Shown in pieces: positions 52,854 through 61,365 of a DNA stretch of 64,000 nt. The notes beneath the pieces are model-generated. The model saw only the letters and a program-made list of their open reading frames with translations, made no database searches and was not told the DNA's origin. Positions within the stretch are counted from its first letter, which is position 1. The number at the start of each line of letters is the position of its first letter. The position numbers and the translations under genes are program-made. The stretch is from contig NZ_BHXQ01000006.1 of NCBI RefSeq assembly GCF_003990915.1, positions 248,001-312,000 on the forward strand, written 5' to 3'. The stretch comes from Chryseotalea sanaruensis (GTDB taxonomy: Bacteria > Bacteroidota > Bacteroidia > Cytophagales > Cyclobacteriaceae).

Positions 52854-53708
52854 TCACGTACGCCAGTAGGTAATAAAGAAAAGCATTAGTCTATACATTT
52901 CTAATGCTGCATAAAGCCCGATTAAAGCCAGCGGTACTTTAAAAGAGAGCATGCGCTTACGATCTCCATAGAAAGTGCGTGATGCACGCCACAAAAAATA
53001 AAGATTACTTCCAATAAAAATGGCAGTAATAGCGAAGTCGTCCAGGTATTTTATCCAGCCCGAACCAGACCAATTCAATAGTGAATTGAGTAACCAGAAA
53101 ATCAGATTAAGCAAAATGGCGTTGATAGCGATATTGAAAATAGCCAACTCGACAGCGAGGGTTGTATGGTCGGTGAAATAAATCTTCTTCTTTCTAAAAA
53201 TGAGAGATAATGGGAGAGAGGCAAAAACGATAAACATCACAATTAGCAATTTTGCCAGGCTTTGAGATTTGGCATCGTACATTAATGTGTAGGCCTGTAA
53301 ACTGAAATTTGAATTAGCCAATTTATGAAGCACCATCTCTCTCACCATATGCCGGTGCGGCAACAAGTACATCTGGGTATACAGTGAAGAGTTAAATAGC
53401 TGGAAAACCGGAAATAAAAAATAAACCAGGTTAAGAATAAAAAAGAGTTGTAATGGTTTTATGTATTTAACCCTTACACCGTTAATATATTCCTTAGAAA
53501 GAAATCCCGGATTACGGATAACAAGCCAAAGTGTTTGAATCACTTTATTATCAGCAAAGGTTATAGCAATGATAACGCTGCCAAGAAAACTTTTAAATTT
53601 CCTATCTTTTACTTGCAGTACTTTTTCACCGCATAAGTTGCAGTAAAGTCCTGTAAATTCATGGCCACAATTTTTACAAGTATGCTTTTCGGTTAATGCT
53701 TGATCCAC
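52854..53708 (-). CDS. DUF3667 membrane protein with N-terminal zinc ribbon
   Basis: A 284-aa protein that begins with a zinc ribbon, CKNCGHEFTGLYCNLCGEKV (Cys pairs CKNC and CNLC), followed by the DUF3667 helical membrane region: hydrophobic segments KPLQLFFILNLVYFLFPVF, LLIVMFIVFASLPLSLIF, LAIFNIAINAILLNLIFWLL, and two more near the C-terminus. DUF3667 is common in Bacteroidetes and its function is unknown. It lies 27 bp downstream of the HEAT-repeat gene on the same strand, so the two may be co-transcribed. Confidence 0.85.
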   Translation of the reverse strand: MDQALTEKHTCKNCGHEFTGLYCNLCGEKVLQVKDRKFKSFLGSVIIAITFADNKVIQTLWLVIRNPGFLSKEYINGVRVKYIKPLQLFFILNLVYFLFPVFQLFNSSLYTQMYLLPHRHMVREMVLHKLANSNFSLQAYTLMYDAKSQSLAKLLIVMFIVFASLPLSLIFRKKKIYFTDHTTLAVELAIFNIAINAILLNLIFWLLNSLLNWSGSGWIKYLDDFAITAIFIGSNLYFLWRASRTFYGDRKRMLSFKVPLALIGLYAALEMYRLMLFFITYWRT

Positions 53709-53735
53709 GTGCCAAATTACAAATCTTTCCAGTGT

Positions 53736-54257
53736 TTATTTACTGTGGTTGAGTTGCTTTAATACTTTTTTAGCGCGAGACACATATCCGGCACTGCCAA
53801 TAGAAAGCTCACTTTCCAGTAGTAATCTCAGCTCTTGTTTTAAATCCGGATGCTCGTGGGCTATGTTACCAAGTACCGTCATGGCAAAAACCCGTATGGC
53901 AATGGCCTCTTTTCTGTTGGCAAGTGCATCAAAACAATAGTCAGCAACAATTCCCTGATCCTTGGCAGGTACTTGAACAAATTGCAATGCACGTAGCACA
54001 TTTCTTTTCAGACTATCAGTAGCCGAACTAGCAGAAGCAGCCTTGATTAATTTTTTGACATAGCCTTTAAGTAGAAGTGGATTATGCTCAACGCAGATAC
54101 TCATGCTGCCTGCAGCTAACTGCATCTTTTTATTGTCCATGCTTAGCACCTGATCAACCAGTAATTTAAATTTTACTGTATCCTCACCGATATAGTTCGC
54201 AATTTTGCGAACACCTGACTGAGAATAGGGAGCGGTGAGTGCTTTTTCAAGATTCAT
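53736..54257 (-). CDS. HEAT-repeat-like helical protein
   Basis: A 173-aa protein made of repeating paired helices; recurring Leu/Ala patterns in KLLVDQVLSMDNKKMQLAAG, SLKRNVLRALQFV and IRVFAMTVLGNIAHEHPDL look like HEAT or Armadillo repeats that bind other proteins. There is no signal peptide or membrane helix. It precedes the DUF3667 gene by 27 bp on the same strand. The biological partner is not known. Confidence 0.72.
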   Translation of the reverse strand: MNLEKALTAPYSQSGVRKIANYIGEDTVKFKLLVDQVLSMDNKKMQLAAGSMSICVEHNPLLLKGYVKKLIKAASASSATDSLKRNVLRALQFVQVPAKDQGIVADYCFDALANRKEAIAIRVFAMTVLGNIAHEHPDLKQELRLLLESELSIGSAGYVSRAKKVLKQLNHSK

Positions 54258-54349
54258 AATAGATTGAAGAAACGAAAATGCTTGAGGTTTACATAGACGC
54301 TTGATAAAATTCTTTTGGGGCTTTGCTCTTTTTGCTCTTTGTGGCTCTT

Positions 54350-54500
54350 GCTCTTCCGAATTTGTAATTCGGAAACCTTATATAAGGATTTTTAATCCGA
54401 TATTAGTTGGTATCAAGGGTTTATGAATCTAAAAGCTGCAAATGGGGTTTGGGTCGCAGACCCAATGTATAGAGCTTCCGAATTACAAATTTGGAGGAGC
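54350..54500. mobile_element. MITE-like element with 25-bp terminal inverted repeats
   Basis: Left end GCTCTTCCGAATTTGTAATT plus CGGAA (54350-54374) and right end 54476-54500 are inverted copies matching at 23 of 25 positions. Inside are the perfect palindrome CCTTATATAAGG (54376-54387), GGATTTTTAATCC just after it, and the hairpin GGGTCGCAGACCC (54451-54463). The 151-bp element has no ORF. Size, end structure and non-coding content fit a miniature inverted-repeat transposable element or a RAYT-type repeat unit. I could not find a target-site duplication. It lies in the 315-bp gap upstream of a small ORF, in otherwise low-complexity sequence. Confidence 0.6.
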
Positions 54501-54511
54501 GTATTACTTAA

Positions 54512-54542
54512 TCTTTGCGAACCTCTGTGTGCTCTGTGATTT
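54512..54542. repeat. CTCTGTG microrepeat
   Basis: TCTTTGCGAACCTCTGTGTG followed by CTCTGTGATTT is a phrase of short CTCTGTG iterations. A related string, TTTGCTCTT repeated, lies before the MITE-like element at 54322-54353. Both belong to the class of short intergenic repeats common in such genomes. Confidence 0.4.
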
Positions 54543-54572
54543 AAACTCGTTTATATATCTCTGCTTCTCCTA

Positions 54573-54788
54573 ATGAACAGTTATGTCAATTCTTCACTAC
54601 TGCCACAGCAGGGATCGCAGCGAAAATCCTTTTTGCAGCAGGGTATTCAGCGCTGGGCAAAAAGATTGCAGCGGATGAGCCCGGCCGCTGCCATAAAATA
54701 TTTAATAATTGAGAGAATTTACTTTGTGTGTTGGCAGCTTAACATATCACCTTACTGGCTGAATAGAACGCTCAAGGATGATTTTTGA
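54573..54788 (+). CDS. Possible small protein, 71 aa
   Basis: An ATG-initiated ORF in an otherwise gene-poor stretch. The product is basic and glutamine-rich at the N-terminus (LLPQQGSQRKSFLQQGIQRW) with a hydrophobic C-terminal half (YLIIERIYFVCWQLNI). No homologue or domain is recognised. A terminator follows at 54836, which supports a transcript. Its proximity to the MITE-like element means it could be a remnant. Confidence 0.35.
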   Translation: MNSYVNSSLLPQQGSQRKSFLQQGIQRWAKRLQRMSPAAAIKYLIIERIYFVCWQLNISPYWLNRTLKDDF

Positions 54789-54835
54789 GTTGTCAACCTT
54801 TGGTATTTGTTGATTAAAACGGAATATGAGGAAAT

Positions 54836-54867
54836 AAAAAAGCCCTGATTTTTACATCAGGGCCTTT
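54836..54867 (+). terminator. Terminator in the gene-poor region
   Basis: AAAAAGCCCTGAT / ATCAGGGCCTTTG with a 6-nt loop; the pairing is 8 bp perfect plus A/T flanks. It lies 48 bp after the small ORF and upstream of the serine hydrolase promoter. The gap 54868-54978 holds nothing else I can support. Confidence 0.75.
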
Positions 54868-54978
54868 GTAGACTGGAGGGTATCCATTTCGAACCTTTTC
54901 ATGTCCGACATTCTTCAAATACAAAGATTATCAAGTCCATGCAAAGATACAGGATGATTTCGATTCCTATTTTTGGAT

Positions 54979-55008
54979 TTTGAACATACAGTATGATTGC
55001 TAATTTTG
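54979..55008 (+). promoter_or_regulatory. Promoter of the class C serine hydrolase gene
   Basis: TTTG at 54979-54982, 18 nt, TAATTTTG at 55001-55008. Both boxes fit the consensus. The start would be near 55015, 49 nt before the ATG. Confidence 0.7.
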
Positions 55009-55063
55009 TTCAAGCAAGCAAACGACATTTTTAAGTTATTCACCCAATGGATCACTTTACAGG

Positions 55064-56125
55064 ATGAAATCCTCAAAAAGATTACTAAAAATGATTATGC
55101 CTATTATAGCCATAATCTGTACTTTAATTTTTATACCCTGGGAAATCGTCTGGACCTGGGCGGAACCTCTCCCCGATACTGTTCAGGAGCAAGTGAATGA
55201 CGTTAGACATCATGAATTGGATGGAATCATCGTTTATGTAAATCAGCAAGGTAAAGCGCCTGCGTTTTATGCAGCCGGTTGGATGAATAAAGAGAAGAAA
55301 GTACCAGCGAATCCATATGCACTGTTCAAGATCGCCAGCATCAGCAAGTTGTACATTGCTGCGGCTACTGCCAAATTAATCGCTAACCACCAGCTATTCC
55401 TGAATGACACTCTCTCCAATCTCGTACCTGAACTTACAGGAAGAATTGAAAATGCCGACAAGATTACGCTGCGGATGTTACTGCAACACCGTAGCGGCAT
55501 CCCCGATTGGATTGATGATAAGGAGTTCCCCTGGGGCAAGCCGCCTTCGGATGTCAGTCAAGTCCTTAATCTGGTTTTGGACGAGCCCGCAAAATTTAAA
55601 CCCGACAAACGGCATGATTATTCTAACACAAATTATCTTTTGATCGGAGAGATTCTTGATAGGAAACTTGGATATGATCATCAACAATATATCAAAAAGG
55701 AAATTTTAGATCCGCTTGAGTTAACGCATACTTTTGCACGAATGAGCGAAGTTGACACCAGCATGGTTGTCAGTGGATACGACTCCCATTTCAAAGGTGA
55801 TGTAAAGAGACTTGATTTTGTATCGCCTGGAGGATCGATGATAGCGACAGCTGAGGATGTCGGAATATTCGTGAGAACATTGAACGATGGTTCGCTCTTG
55901 AGCGGTGATGAACAAAAAATATATTCATCAATTTATGAATATGGTCACACCGGCCTGCTACCAGGCTACCAGAGTATCGCACGCTACCATAAAGACATTG
56001 ACGCGGTGGTTATTCAGTTTGTAAATACAAGTGGTGGAAACAAGTGGACTGTTTCAGAATCAATCTACAACCGCATTATAAAGATTCTGAGAAAAGAAAA
56101 AGCTGAGCAAGAACTACAAAAATAA
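55064..56125 (+). CDS. Class C beta-lactamase-fold serine hydrolase
   Basis: A 353-aa protein of the serine beta-lactamase-like/EstB family. An N-terminal membrane helix (residues 9-27) should anchor or export it. The SxxK motif is in IASISKLY (nucleophile Ser and base Lys), the YxN motif is YSNTN, and an HTG triad-like motif is present in HTGLLPG. These residues fit D-aminopeptidases, esterases and penicillin-binding relatives as well as beta-lactamases; antibiotic hydrolysis cannot be assumed. It has its own promoter and a terminator shared with the convergent tRNA-Met. Confidence 0.9.
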   Translation: MKSSKRLLKMIMPIIAIICTLIFIPWEIVWTWAEPLPDTVQEQVNDVRHHELDGIIVYVNQQGKAPAFYAAGWMNKEKKVPANPYALFKIASISKLYIAAATAKLIANHQLFLNDTLSNLVPELTGRIENADKITLRMLLQHRSGIPDWIDDKEFPWGKPPSDVSQVLNLVLDEPAKFKPDKRHDYSNTNYLLIGEILDRKLGYDHQQYIKKEILDPLELTHTFARMSEVDTSMVVSGYDSHFKGDVKRLDFVSPGGSMIATAEDVGIFVRTLNDGSLLSGDEQKIYSSIYEYGHTGLLPGYQSIARYHKDIDAVVIQFVNTSGGNKWTVSESIYNRIIKILRKEKAEQELQK

Positions 56126-56212
56126 GTAGTAAATACAAAAGCACCGATATTACGAAAACTGGATTGACAAACTACTGCTATACTAATAGAACTGGAGGGG
56201 ACTATTCAAACC

Positions 56213-56249
56213 AAAAAAAGCCTGAAATCATTTTGATTTCAGGCTTTTT
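56213..56249. terminator. Bidirectional terminator, serine hydrolase and tRNA-Met
   Basis: A 16-bp stem, AAAAAGCCTGAAATCA / TGATTTCAGGCTTTTT, with a TTT loop, lies between the convergent serine hydrolase and tRNA-Met genes. Confidence 0.9.
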
Positions 56250-56257
56250 AATACTTG

Positions 56258-56331
56258 TAGCGCGGGGGAGAGTTGAACTCCCGACCTTTGGGTTATGAAT
56301 CCAACGCTCTAACCACCTGAGCTACCGCGCC
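56258..56331 (-). tRNA. tRNA-Met (CAT), elongator type
   Basis: A 74-nt cloverleaf on the minus strand: acceptor GGCGCGG / CCGCGCT with a G-U at 1-72 and discriminator A, D-arm GCTC/GAGC, anticodon loop TTCATAA (CAT) and a T-arm with GTTCAAC. The anticodon stem ends with one A-C mismatch. The loop and lack of the three consecutive G-C pairs of the initiator tRNA favour elongator Met over initiator or Ile2. CCA is not encoded. Confidence 0.92.
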
Positions 56332-56348
56332 ATTCGTTTTTGGGAGCG

Positions 56349-56380
56349 CAAACTTAGCAGAAGGATTTTTAATACGCAAA
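56349..56380 (-). promoter_or_regulatory. Promoter of tRNA-Met
   Basis: CAAACTTA at 56349-56356 (coding strand TAAGTTTG) and CAAA at 56377-56380 (TTTG) with a 20-nt spacer: an exact Bacteroidetes promoter. Transcription would start near 56342, 11 nt before the tRNA. Confidence 0.8.
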
Positions 56381-56464
56381 CCTATCTTAATACTTTCAGA
56401 TACTATGTGATTTATATTTTGGGTGTTAAGCAAAAAGTCTTAATTTCAGCACATCGCCTAAGAT

Positions 56465-56866
56465 ATGGGAGCAAAAAGACTTTTTTCGACCGATTACGAA
56501 TTTCACGCGTCAGCGAAGATGCTCTATCCATATCTGCAGACTGCCAGTGGTCTGGCTGAATGGTTCTGTGATGATGTAAAAATAAACAACGAGAATAAGA
56601 CGCTTACTTTTTTGTGGGATAATGAGGAGCATAAAGCCATGCAGGTTGCACACCGCGTTAACCACTCAGTTAAATTTCAATTCCTGCCTGAAGATGATGG
56701 GGATGAAAATGATCCTGCATACTTAGAGTTCAAAGTGGAAACCAACGACCTTACCCAGACAGTTTACCTGCATATAGCCGACTATTCTGACTTTGATGAC
56801 CAAAAGGAATTGCACGATTTGTGGGATGATTTAGTGGGCGATCTTAAAAAAATTGTGGGTGGATAG
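56465..56866 (+). CDS. START-like domain protein
   Basis: A 133-aa protein of the START-like/SRPBCC fold as seen in Bacteroidetes. It starts MGAKRLFSTDYEFHASAKMLYPYL, a typical first strand and helix, continues with GLAEWFCDDV and alternating strands, and ends with the long helix DLWDDLVGDLKKIVGG. The fold binds hydrophobic ligands; the ligand here is unknown. No signal peptide. It is close upstream of, and perhaps co-transcribed with, the LptF/G gene, although that gene has its own -7 element. Confidence 0.85.
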   Translation: MGAKRLFSTDYEFHASAKMLYPYLQTASGLAEWFCDDVKINNENKTLTFLWDNEEHKAMQVAHRVNHSVKFQFLPEDDGDENDPAYLEFKVETNDLTQTVYLHIADYSDFDDQKELHDLWDDLVGDLKKIVGG

Positions 56867-56899
56867 CATCCTTTAATATCCGATTCTTTTACAATCCTG

Positions 56900-56907
56900 T
56901 ATCTTTG
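56900..56907 (+). promoter_or_regulatory. -7 element before the LptF/G permease gene
   Basis: TATCTTTG is an exact -7 box, 26 nt before the ATG at 56933. The -33 region is poor (TTTT 9 nt away or TTTA 24 nt away), so support is partial. Confidence 0.5.
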
Positions 56908-56932
56908 GCGTAAAGCTTGCTCATAGCTGCGC

Positions 56933-58612
56933 ATGAAAAGACTCGATAAGTTCATTCTCCAATCATTTATAGGTCCTTTTATCCTCACATTTTTAGTGGT
57001 GGTATTCATTTTACTAATGCAACACATGCTTAAGTATTTTGATGATATTATTGGTAAAGGACTTGATTGGGCAACTATTGGACAATTGCTTTTTTACTTT
57101 GGTATTTTTATGATGCCCATTGCCATGCCTTTGGCCGTACTGTTGGCATCTCTCATAACCTTTGGTAACCTGGGTGAACATTTCGAACTAACAGCTATTA
57201 AGGCTTCAGGCGTTTCATTAACCAGAATACTCAGACCTATATTCTTTTTTGTACTCTTTTTAACCAGCATAGCTTTTTATACCAACAATTATTTGGTGCC
57301 CAATGCAGCACTGGAAGCTTATAGTTTAATGTATGACATCAAACAAAAAAAACCAGCATTGGAAATCAGAGAGGGCATCTTTTACAACGGTATCCCTGAT
57401 GTAAGTATTAAGGTTAATGAGAAATTTACTGAAGATGATGACGCTTTAAAAGGTGTTATTATTTATGATCACCGAAAGAATGATGGTAATAAGCAAGTTA
57501 CGGTTGCTGATTCTGGAAGAATGTCAACGTTTAATAATGAACAATATCTAAAGCTTGAATTGTTTAACGGATATTTTTATGATGAAGGATCGTCCACAGA
57601 GCGTGACATGACTGGTCAAAGCAAAAAAAATGAGGCACCTCAGGAAACCCTTAGCCGCACAAAATTTTCAAGATTGCAGGTAGTTTTTGACTTGTCGTCT
57701 TTTGCTTTAAGCAGAACAGATCAGCGATGGTTCCAAAGCGACAGAATGATGAGGAACATGGGTGAGTTGCAGAGTGATATTGACTCTGTTAATGGTTTGG
57801 TATTAGGGCAACGCCTCAGTTACTATAAATCCAGGCCAACTTTTTTTGTTTATTATCAGCGTCACGACACCATTGCATTACCGGAAGAGTTAGTTTTATT
57901 CGATCTGTATAAAGACTCATTAGCAAAAATTGAAAATGCTAAACTAGAGGCTACTGCTATTGCAGCAACTACCGACAGTGCTTCTGCTTTGGAAATTAAA
58001 GCCAAAAAGAATCAGTTAACTTTTAATAAATTCAAAAGCAACCCTAAGGCTGTAAGTAGTGCCAGGAAAAACAGAACATTCAAACCAAAAGTAGTGCAGC
58101 CGCTGGCTAGCAATGATTCTACGAAACTTAATATTGATAGTCTCTTGAATATACCCCTTACACGTGATCACGTACAAGCTGCCGCCAACTATGCACGGCA
58201 AACCAAGAATCAGATCACCAGCAGCAAAGATTATGAAGATAATTATGTAAAAGGCAGAACGGTGTTTGAAGTGCAGTGGCACAAAATCTTATCTAATTCA
58301 TTGGCCTGTATTGTTATGTTTTTGATTGGCGCTCCTTTGGGGGCTATTATTAAAAGAGGAGGGTTGGGCGTGCCATTTTTGGTCTCTATCCTCTTCTTCA
58401 TCGTTTTTTACCTGCTTACCATGCAAGGTGAGAAATGGGCAAAAAATGGGGCTATTAGTGCCTGGAGTGGGGTTTGGGCAGCTGATTTTATACTCTTATG
58501 GATAGGTCTGTTTTTCTTGCGACAGGCAAGGGTAGATGCCCGATTATTTGAAAATGACTTTTATATGGTGGTTTTAGACAAGCTAAAAACAAAATTTTCA
58601 AAGAAAAATTGA
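56933..58612 (+). CDS. LptF/LptG-family permease of LPS export
   Basis: A 559-aa membrane protein of the YjgP/YjgQ family, a permease subunit of the LptBFG ABC transporter that moves lipopolysaccharide from the inner membrane to the Lpt bridge. Residues 10-35, 50-85 and 95-120 are three N-terminal helices (FILQSFIGPFILTFLVVVFILLMQ in part), then a periplasmic jellyroll-like region of about 330 residues, longer than the E. coli proteins (about 360 aa in total) because of an insertion rich in Lys and Ala near 330-400, and three C-terminal helices. F and G subtypes cannot be told apart. No second lptF/G gene is in the window. Confidence 0.9.
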   Translation: MKRLDKFILQSFIGPFILTFLVVVFILLMQHMLKYFDDIIGKGLDWATIGQLLFYFGIFMMPIAMPLAVLLASLITFGNLGEHFELTAIKASGVSLTRILRPIFFFVLFLTSIAFYTNNYLVPNAALEAYSLMYDIKQKKPALEIREGIFYNGIPDVSIKVNEKFTEDDDALKGVIIYDHRKNDGNKQVTVADSGRMSTFNNEQYLKLELFNGYFYDEGSSTERDMTGQSKKNEAPQETLSRTKFSRLQVVFDLSSFALSRTDQRWFQSDRMMRNMGELQSDIDSVNGLVLGQRLSYYKSRPTFFVYYQRHDTIALPEELVLFDLYKDSLAKIENAKLEATAIAATTDSASALEIKAKKNQLTFNKFKSNPKAVSSARKNRTFKPKVVQPLASNDSTKLNIDSLLNIPLTRDHVQAAANYARQTKNQITSSKDYEDNYVKGRTVFEVQWHKILSNSLACIVMFLIGAPLGAIIKRGGLGVPFLVSILFFIVFYLLTMQGEKWAKNGAISAWSGVWAADFILLWIGLFFLRQARVDARLFENDFYMVVLDKLKTKFSKKN

Positions 58613-58641
58613 CTTAAAAGGCTATCCTTCAGGTAAATTGC

Positions 58642-58671
58642 TTGTAGAAATAATGTTTTTCACTACTTTTG
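58642..58671 (+). promoter_or_regulatory. Promoter of rpsO
   Basis: TTG at 58642-58644, 19 nt, TACTTTTG at 58664-58671. Exact -7 box; the -33 box reads CTTG. The start would be near 58678, 18 nt before the ATG. Confidence 0.75.
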
Positions 58672-58695
58672 CAGCCTGAATAAAGTGAAAAAGCA

Positions 58696-58971
58696 ATGAT
58701 TTTGACATCTGCCAGCAAAAAGGAAATTTTCAAGAAGCACGGTTTTAGCAAATCTGAAAAAGATACAGGTTCTCCTGAGTCTCAGGTTGCGTTATTTACA
58801 GACCGCATTAACCACATCACAGCACATTTGAAAGAAAACAAGAAAGATTTCGCTTCACAGCAAGGTCTTATAAAGTTAGTAGGTAAGCGTAAAAGATTGC
58901 TTAGCTACCTAATGAGCACCAATATCGATCGCTACAGAGCGATTCTTGCCGAACTAAACCTCCGCAAGTAA
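58696..58971 (+). CDS. rpsO: 30S ribosomal protein S15
   Basis: A 91-aa ribosomal protein that binds 16S rRNA near the central domain junction and helps assembly. It shows the family pattern TGSPESQVALFTDRINH, HLKENKKDF and LVGKRKRLLSYL. Length is typical. It precedes pnp, an order conserved in many bacteria, but a terminator separates them here. A perfect promoter lies 25 bp upstream. Confidence 0.98.
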   Translation: MILTSASKKEIFKKHGFSKSEKDTGSPESQVALFTDRINHITAHLKENKKDFASQQGLIKLVGKRKRLLSYLMSTNIDRYRAILAELNLRK

Positions 58972-58988
58972 TAAAAACAAAACCCATT

Positions 58989-59016
58989 AAGGGAACCCCT
59001 TCAAGGTTCCCTTTTT
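58989..59016 (+). terminator. Terminator between rpsO and pnp
   Basis: AAGGGAACC / GGTTCCCTT with a 7-nt loop, then a T run. It lies 17 bp after the rpsO stop and implies at least partial separation from pnp. Confidence 0.85.
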
Positions 59017-59031
59017 GTGTTTTTAAACAAT

Positions 59032-59054
59032 GCTGTTTTTATACTTAAAACAGC
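59032..59054 (+). promoter_or_regulatory. Stem-loop in the pnp leader
   Basis: GCTGTTTT (59032-59039) and AAAACAGC (59047-59054) form a perfect 8-bp stem with a 7-nt loop, 18 nt before the pnp ATG. In E. coli a leader stem-loop of pnp is cut by RNase III and used for PNPase autocontrol; the similarity in place is suggestive, not proof. Confidence 0.4.
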
Positions 59055-59072
59055 TAAATTATCCTAAATTGT

Positions 59073-61235
59073 ATGAAACCAACTGTAATAACAAAAACCT
59101 GCAAGCTGCCCGATGGACGTGAGATTTCTATCGAAACAGGTAAACTAGCCCGTCAGGCTGACGGTGCTGTTGTACTACGCATGGGTAACACCATGATTTT
59201 AGCTACCGTAGTAGCCAACCATGAAGCAAAAGAAGGCATAGACTTCCTTCCGCTTTCTGTTGATTATCAAGAGAAATTTGCAGCAACCGGTAAAATTCCC
59301 GGTGGTTTTTTAAAGCGCGAAAGCAAGCTTTCTGATTATGAAATCCTGATTAGTCGTTTAGTAGACCGTGCTATACGTCCTCTTTTTCCAAGCGATTACC
59401 ACGCAGATGTGCAAATTGCATTGTCGTTAATTTCTGGTGATGAAAACGCTTTACCTGATGGATTAGCTGCTTTTGCAGCTTCATCAGCTTTATCTGTAAC
59501 GGATATACCTTTTGATGGTCCTATTTCTGAAGTACGTGTTGCACGTATCAACGGCAAATTTGTAATTAACCCGACTTTAAAAGACAAAGAAACTGCGGAC
59601 ATCGACCTGATTGTAGCTGCTTCAATGGATAAATTGTTGATGGTTGAAGGCGAAATGAAAGAAGTAAGCGAAGAAGATATGGTGGAAGCCCTTCGCGTAG
59701 CCCATGAAGCTATCAAAGAACAATGCAAACTTCAAGTGGAGTTGACAAAGGAGCTTGGTAAGGAAACCAAGCGTACTTACAACCACGAGAAGAATGATGA
59801 AGATTTGAAAAAACAACTTTGGGATCTTTTATATCCTAAGGCTTATGAAGTAGCCTGTAAACTAACCGCTAACAAAAGCGAGCGTTCAGATGCTTTCCAT
59901 AAAGTAGAAGAAGAATACCTGGCCTCATTGCCTGAAGATTCTACAATCGATAAATCATTAGTTAAAAAATATTACCACGAGATTCAAAACAAGGCATCAC
60001 GTAACCTTACGTTAGAAAAAGGTTTGCGTTTAGATGGACGTAAAACCAATCAGATCCGCGATATCTGGAGTGAGGTAGATTATCTTCCTTCAGCACACGG
60101 TTCGGCTATTTTTACGCGTGGCGAAACACAATCTTTAACAACGGTTACCCTCGGTACTAAGCTCGATCAGCAAATGATTGATGGTGCTATGTTTGAAGGC
60201 TCTAACAAATTTATCTTGCATTATAATTTCCCTGGTTTCTCTACCGGAGAAGTGAAGCCAAATCGTGGCCCAGGCAGACGTGAAGTCGGTCATGGTAACT
60301 TGGCCTTACGTGCATTAAAGCAGGTAATTCCGGCTGATGCCGAAAACCCTTACACCATTCGTGTTGTATCTGATATTCTCGAGTCCAACGGTTCGTCTTC
60401 TATGGCAACTGTTTGTGCCGGTACCTTGGCTCTGATGGATGCCGGTGTTCCGATTAGCGGTCCTGTTTCAGGTATTGCAATGGGTATGATCTCAGATAGC
60501 ACCACCGGTAAGTATGCAATCTTGTCTGATATCCTTGGTGATGAAGATCACTTGGGTGACATGGACTTTAAAGTTACCGGTACTGAAAAAGGTATTACTG
60601 CCTGCCAGATGGACTTGAAAGTAGATGGTCTTACTTACGAAACACTTCGTGAGGCCCTTTTACAAGCCAAAGAAGGTCGTCTTCATATCTTAAATGAGAT
60701 GAAGAAAACACTTACTAAACCAAATACAGATCTTAAGCCACATGCACCACGTGCTGTAACCATAACTATTGACAAAGATCAGATTGGTGCGGTAATAGGC
60801 CCAGGTGGTAAAGTTGTACAGGATATTCAGGCGACTTCTGGCGCAACTGTAGTAATTGAAGAAGTTGGTAACAAAGGCGTTGTAAGCGTATTTGCTACAA
60901 GCAAGGAGTCTATGGATAAGGCTGTGGGCCGTATTAAGGGCATCGTGGCTATTCCTGAAGTAGGCGAAGTTTATACTGGAAAAGTTAAATCAATTGTGCA
61001 ATTTGGTGCATTCGTGGAATTCATGCCTGGCAAGGATGGATTACTGCATATCTCTGAAATTAAGTGGGATCGTCTTGAAACAATGGACGGTGTGCTTGAA
61101 GTAGGAGAAGAATTGCAGGTTAAATTGGTAGAAATAGACAAGAAAACCGGTAAATACCGTCTATCTAGAAAAGTTCTTTTGCCAAAACCTGAAAAGAAAG
61201 ATGGCGCTCCGGCTCCAACTTCTACACCAAACTAA
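59073..61235 (+). CDS. pnp: Polyribonucleotide nucleotidyltransferase (PNPase)
   Basis: A 720-aa trimeric 3'-5' exoribonuclease using phosphate. Two RNase PH-like domains (about 1-220 and 310-540) are joined by a helical region; the catalytic second core contains RGETQSLTTVTLG and the Asp/Ser-rich SNGSSSMATVCAGTLALMDAG. It ends in a KH domain (GAVIGPGGKVVQDIQ) and an S1 domain (GAFVEFMPGKDGLLHISEI). It processes and degrades mRNA as part of RNA turnover. It follows rpsO after a terminator and a leader stem-loop, and lies 130 bp before the sigma factor gene. Confidence 0.98.
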   Translation: MKPTVITKTCKLPDGREISIETGKLARQADGAVVLRMGNTMILATVVANHEAKEGIDFLPLSVDYQEKFAATGKIPGGFLKRESKLSDYEILISRLVDRAIRPLFPSDYHADVQIALSLISGDENALPDGLAAFAASSALSVTDIPFDGPISEVRVARINGKFVINPTLKDKETADIDLIVAASMDKLLMVEGEMKEVSEEDMVEALRVAHEAIKEQCKLQVELTKELGKETKRTYNHEKNDEDLKKQLWDLLYPKAYEVACKLTANKSERSDAFHKVEEEYLASLPEDSTIDKSLVKKYYHEIQNKASRNLTLEKGLRLDGRKTNQIRDIWSEVDYLPSAHGSAIFTRGETQSLTTVTLGTKLDQQMIDGAMFEGSNKFILHYNFPGFSTGEVKPNRGPGRREVGHGNLALRALKQVIPADAENPYTIRVVSDILESNGSSSMATVCAGTLALMDAGVPISGPVSGIAMGMISDSTTGKYAILSDILGDEDHLGDMDFKVTGTEKGITACQMDLKVDGLTYETLREALLQAKEGRLHILNEMKKTLTKPNTDLKPHAPRAVTITIDKDQIGAVIGPGGKVVQDIQATSGATVVIEEVGNKGVVSVFATSKESMDKAVGRIKGIVAIPEVGEVYTGKVKSIVQFGAFVEFMPGKDGLLHISEIKWDRLETMDGVLEVGEELQVKLVEIDKKTGKYRLSRKVLLPKPEKKDGAPAPTSTPN

Positions 61236-61253
61236 CGTTAAAAACTAAATTTG

Positions 61254-61316
61254 AAATCTGAAATCCGTAATTGATCTGAAAGCAACGTTGAATTTGAAAT
61301 TTTCAGATTTTTTACG
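61254..61316 (+). terminator. Possible terminator or structured spacer after pnp
   Basis: AAATCTGAAA (61254-61263) and TTTCAGATTT (61301-61310) pair perfectly over 10 bp with a long 37-nt loop, and a T run follows. The long loop makes it weak as a classic terminator. The arms belong to the AAATTTGAAAT microrepeat. Confidence 0.35.
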
Positions 61317-61365
61317 GAACTATCGAGAAATTTTATATTGTTGAACAGTAGCACGCAAGAATTGA

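Noticed and set aside
54868..54910. tRNA-like fragment after a terminator (contains TTTCGAACC)
   Set aside because: The T-loop-like word is preceded and followed by sequences that do not pair, and no acceptor or anticodon stem forms. It may be a fossil but cannot be supported.
55064..56125. Antibiotic-resistance beta-lactamase
   Set aside because: The SxxK/YxN residues are shared by esterases and peptidases, and nothing in the context points to resistance.
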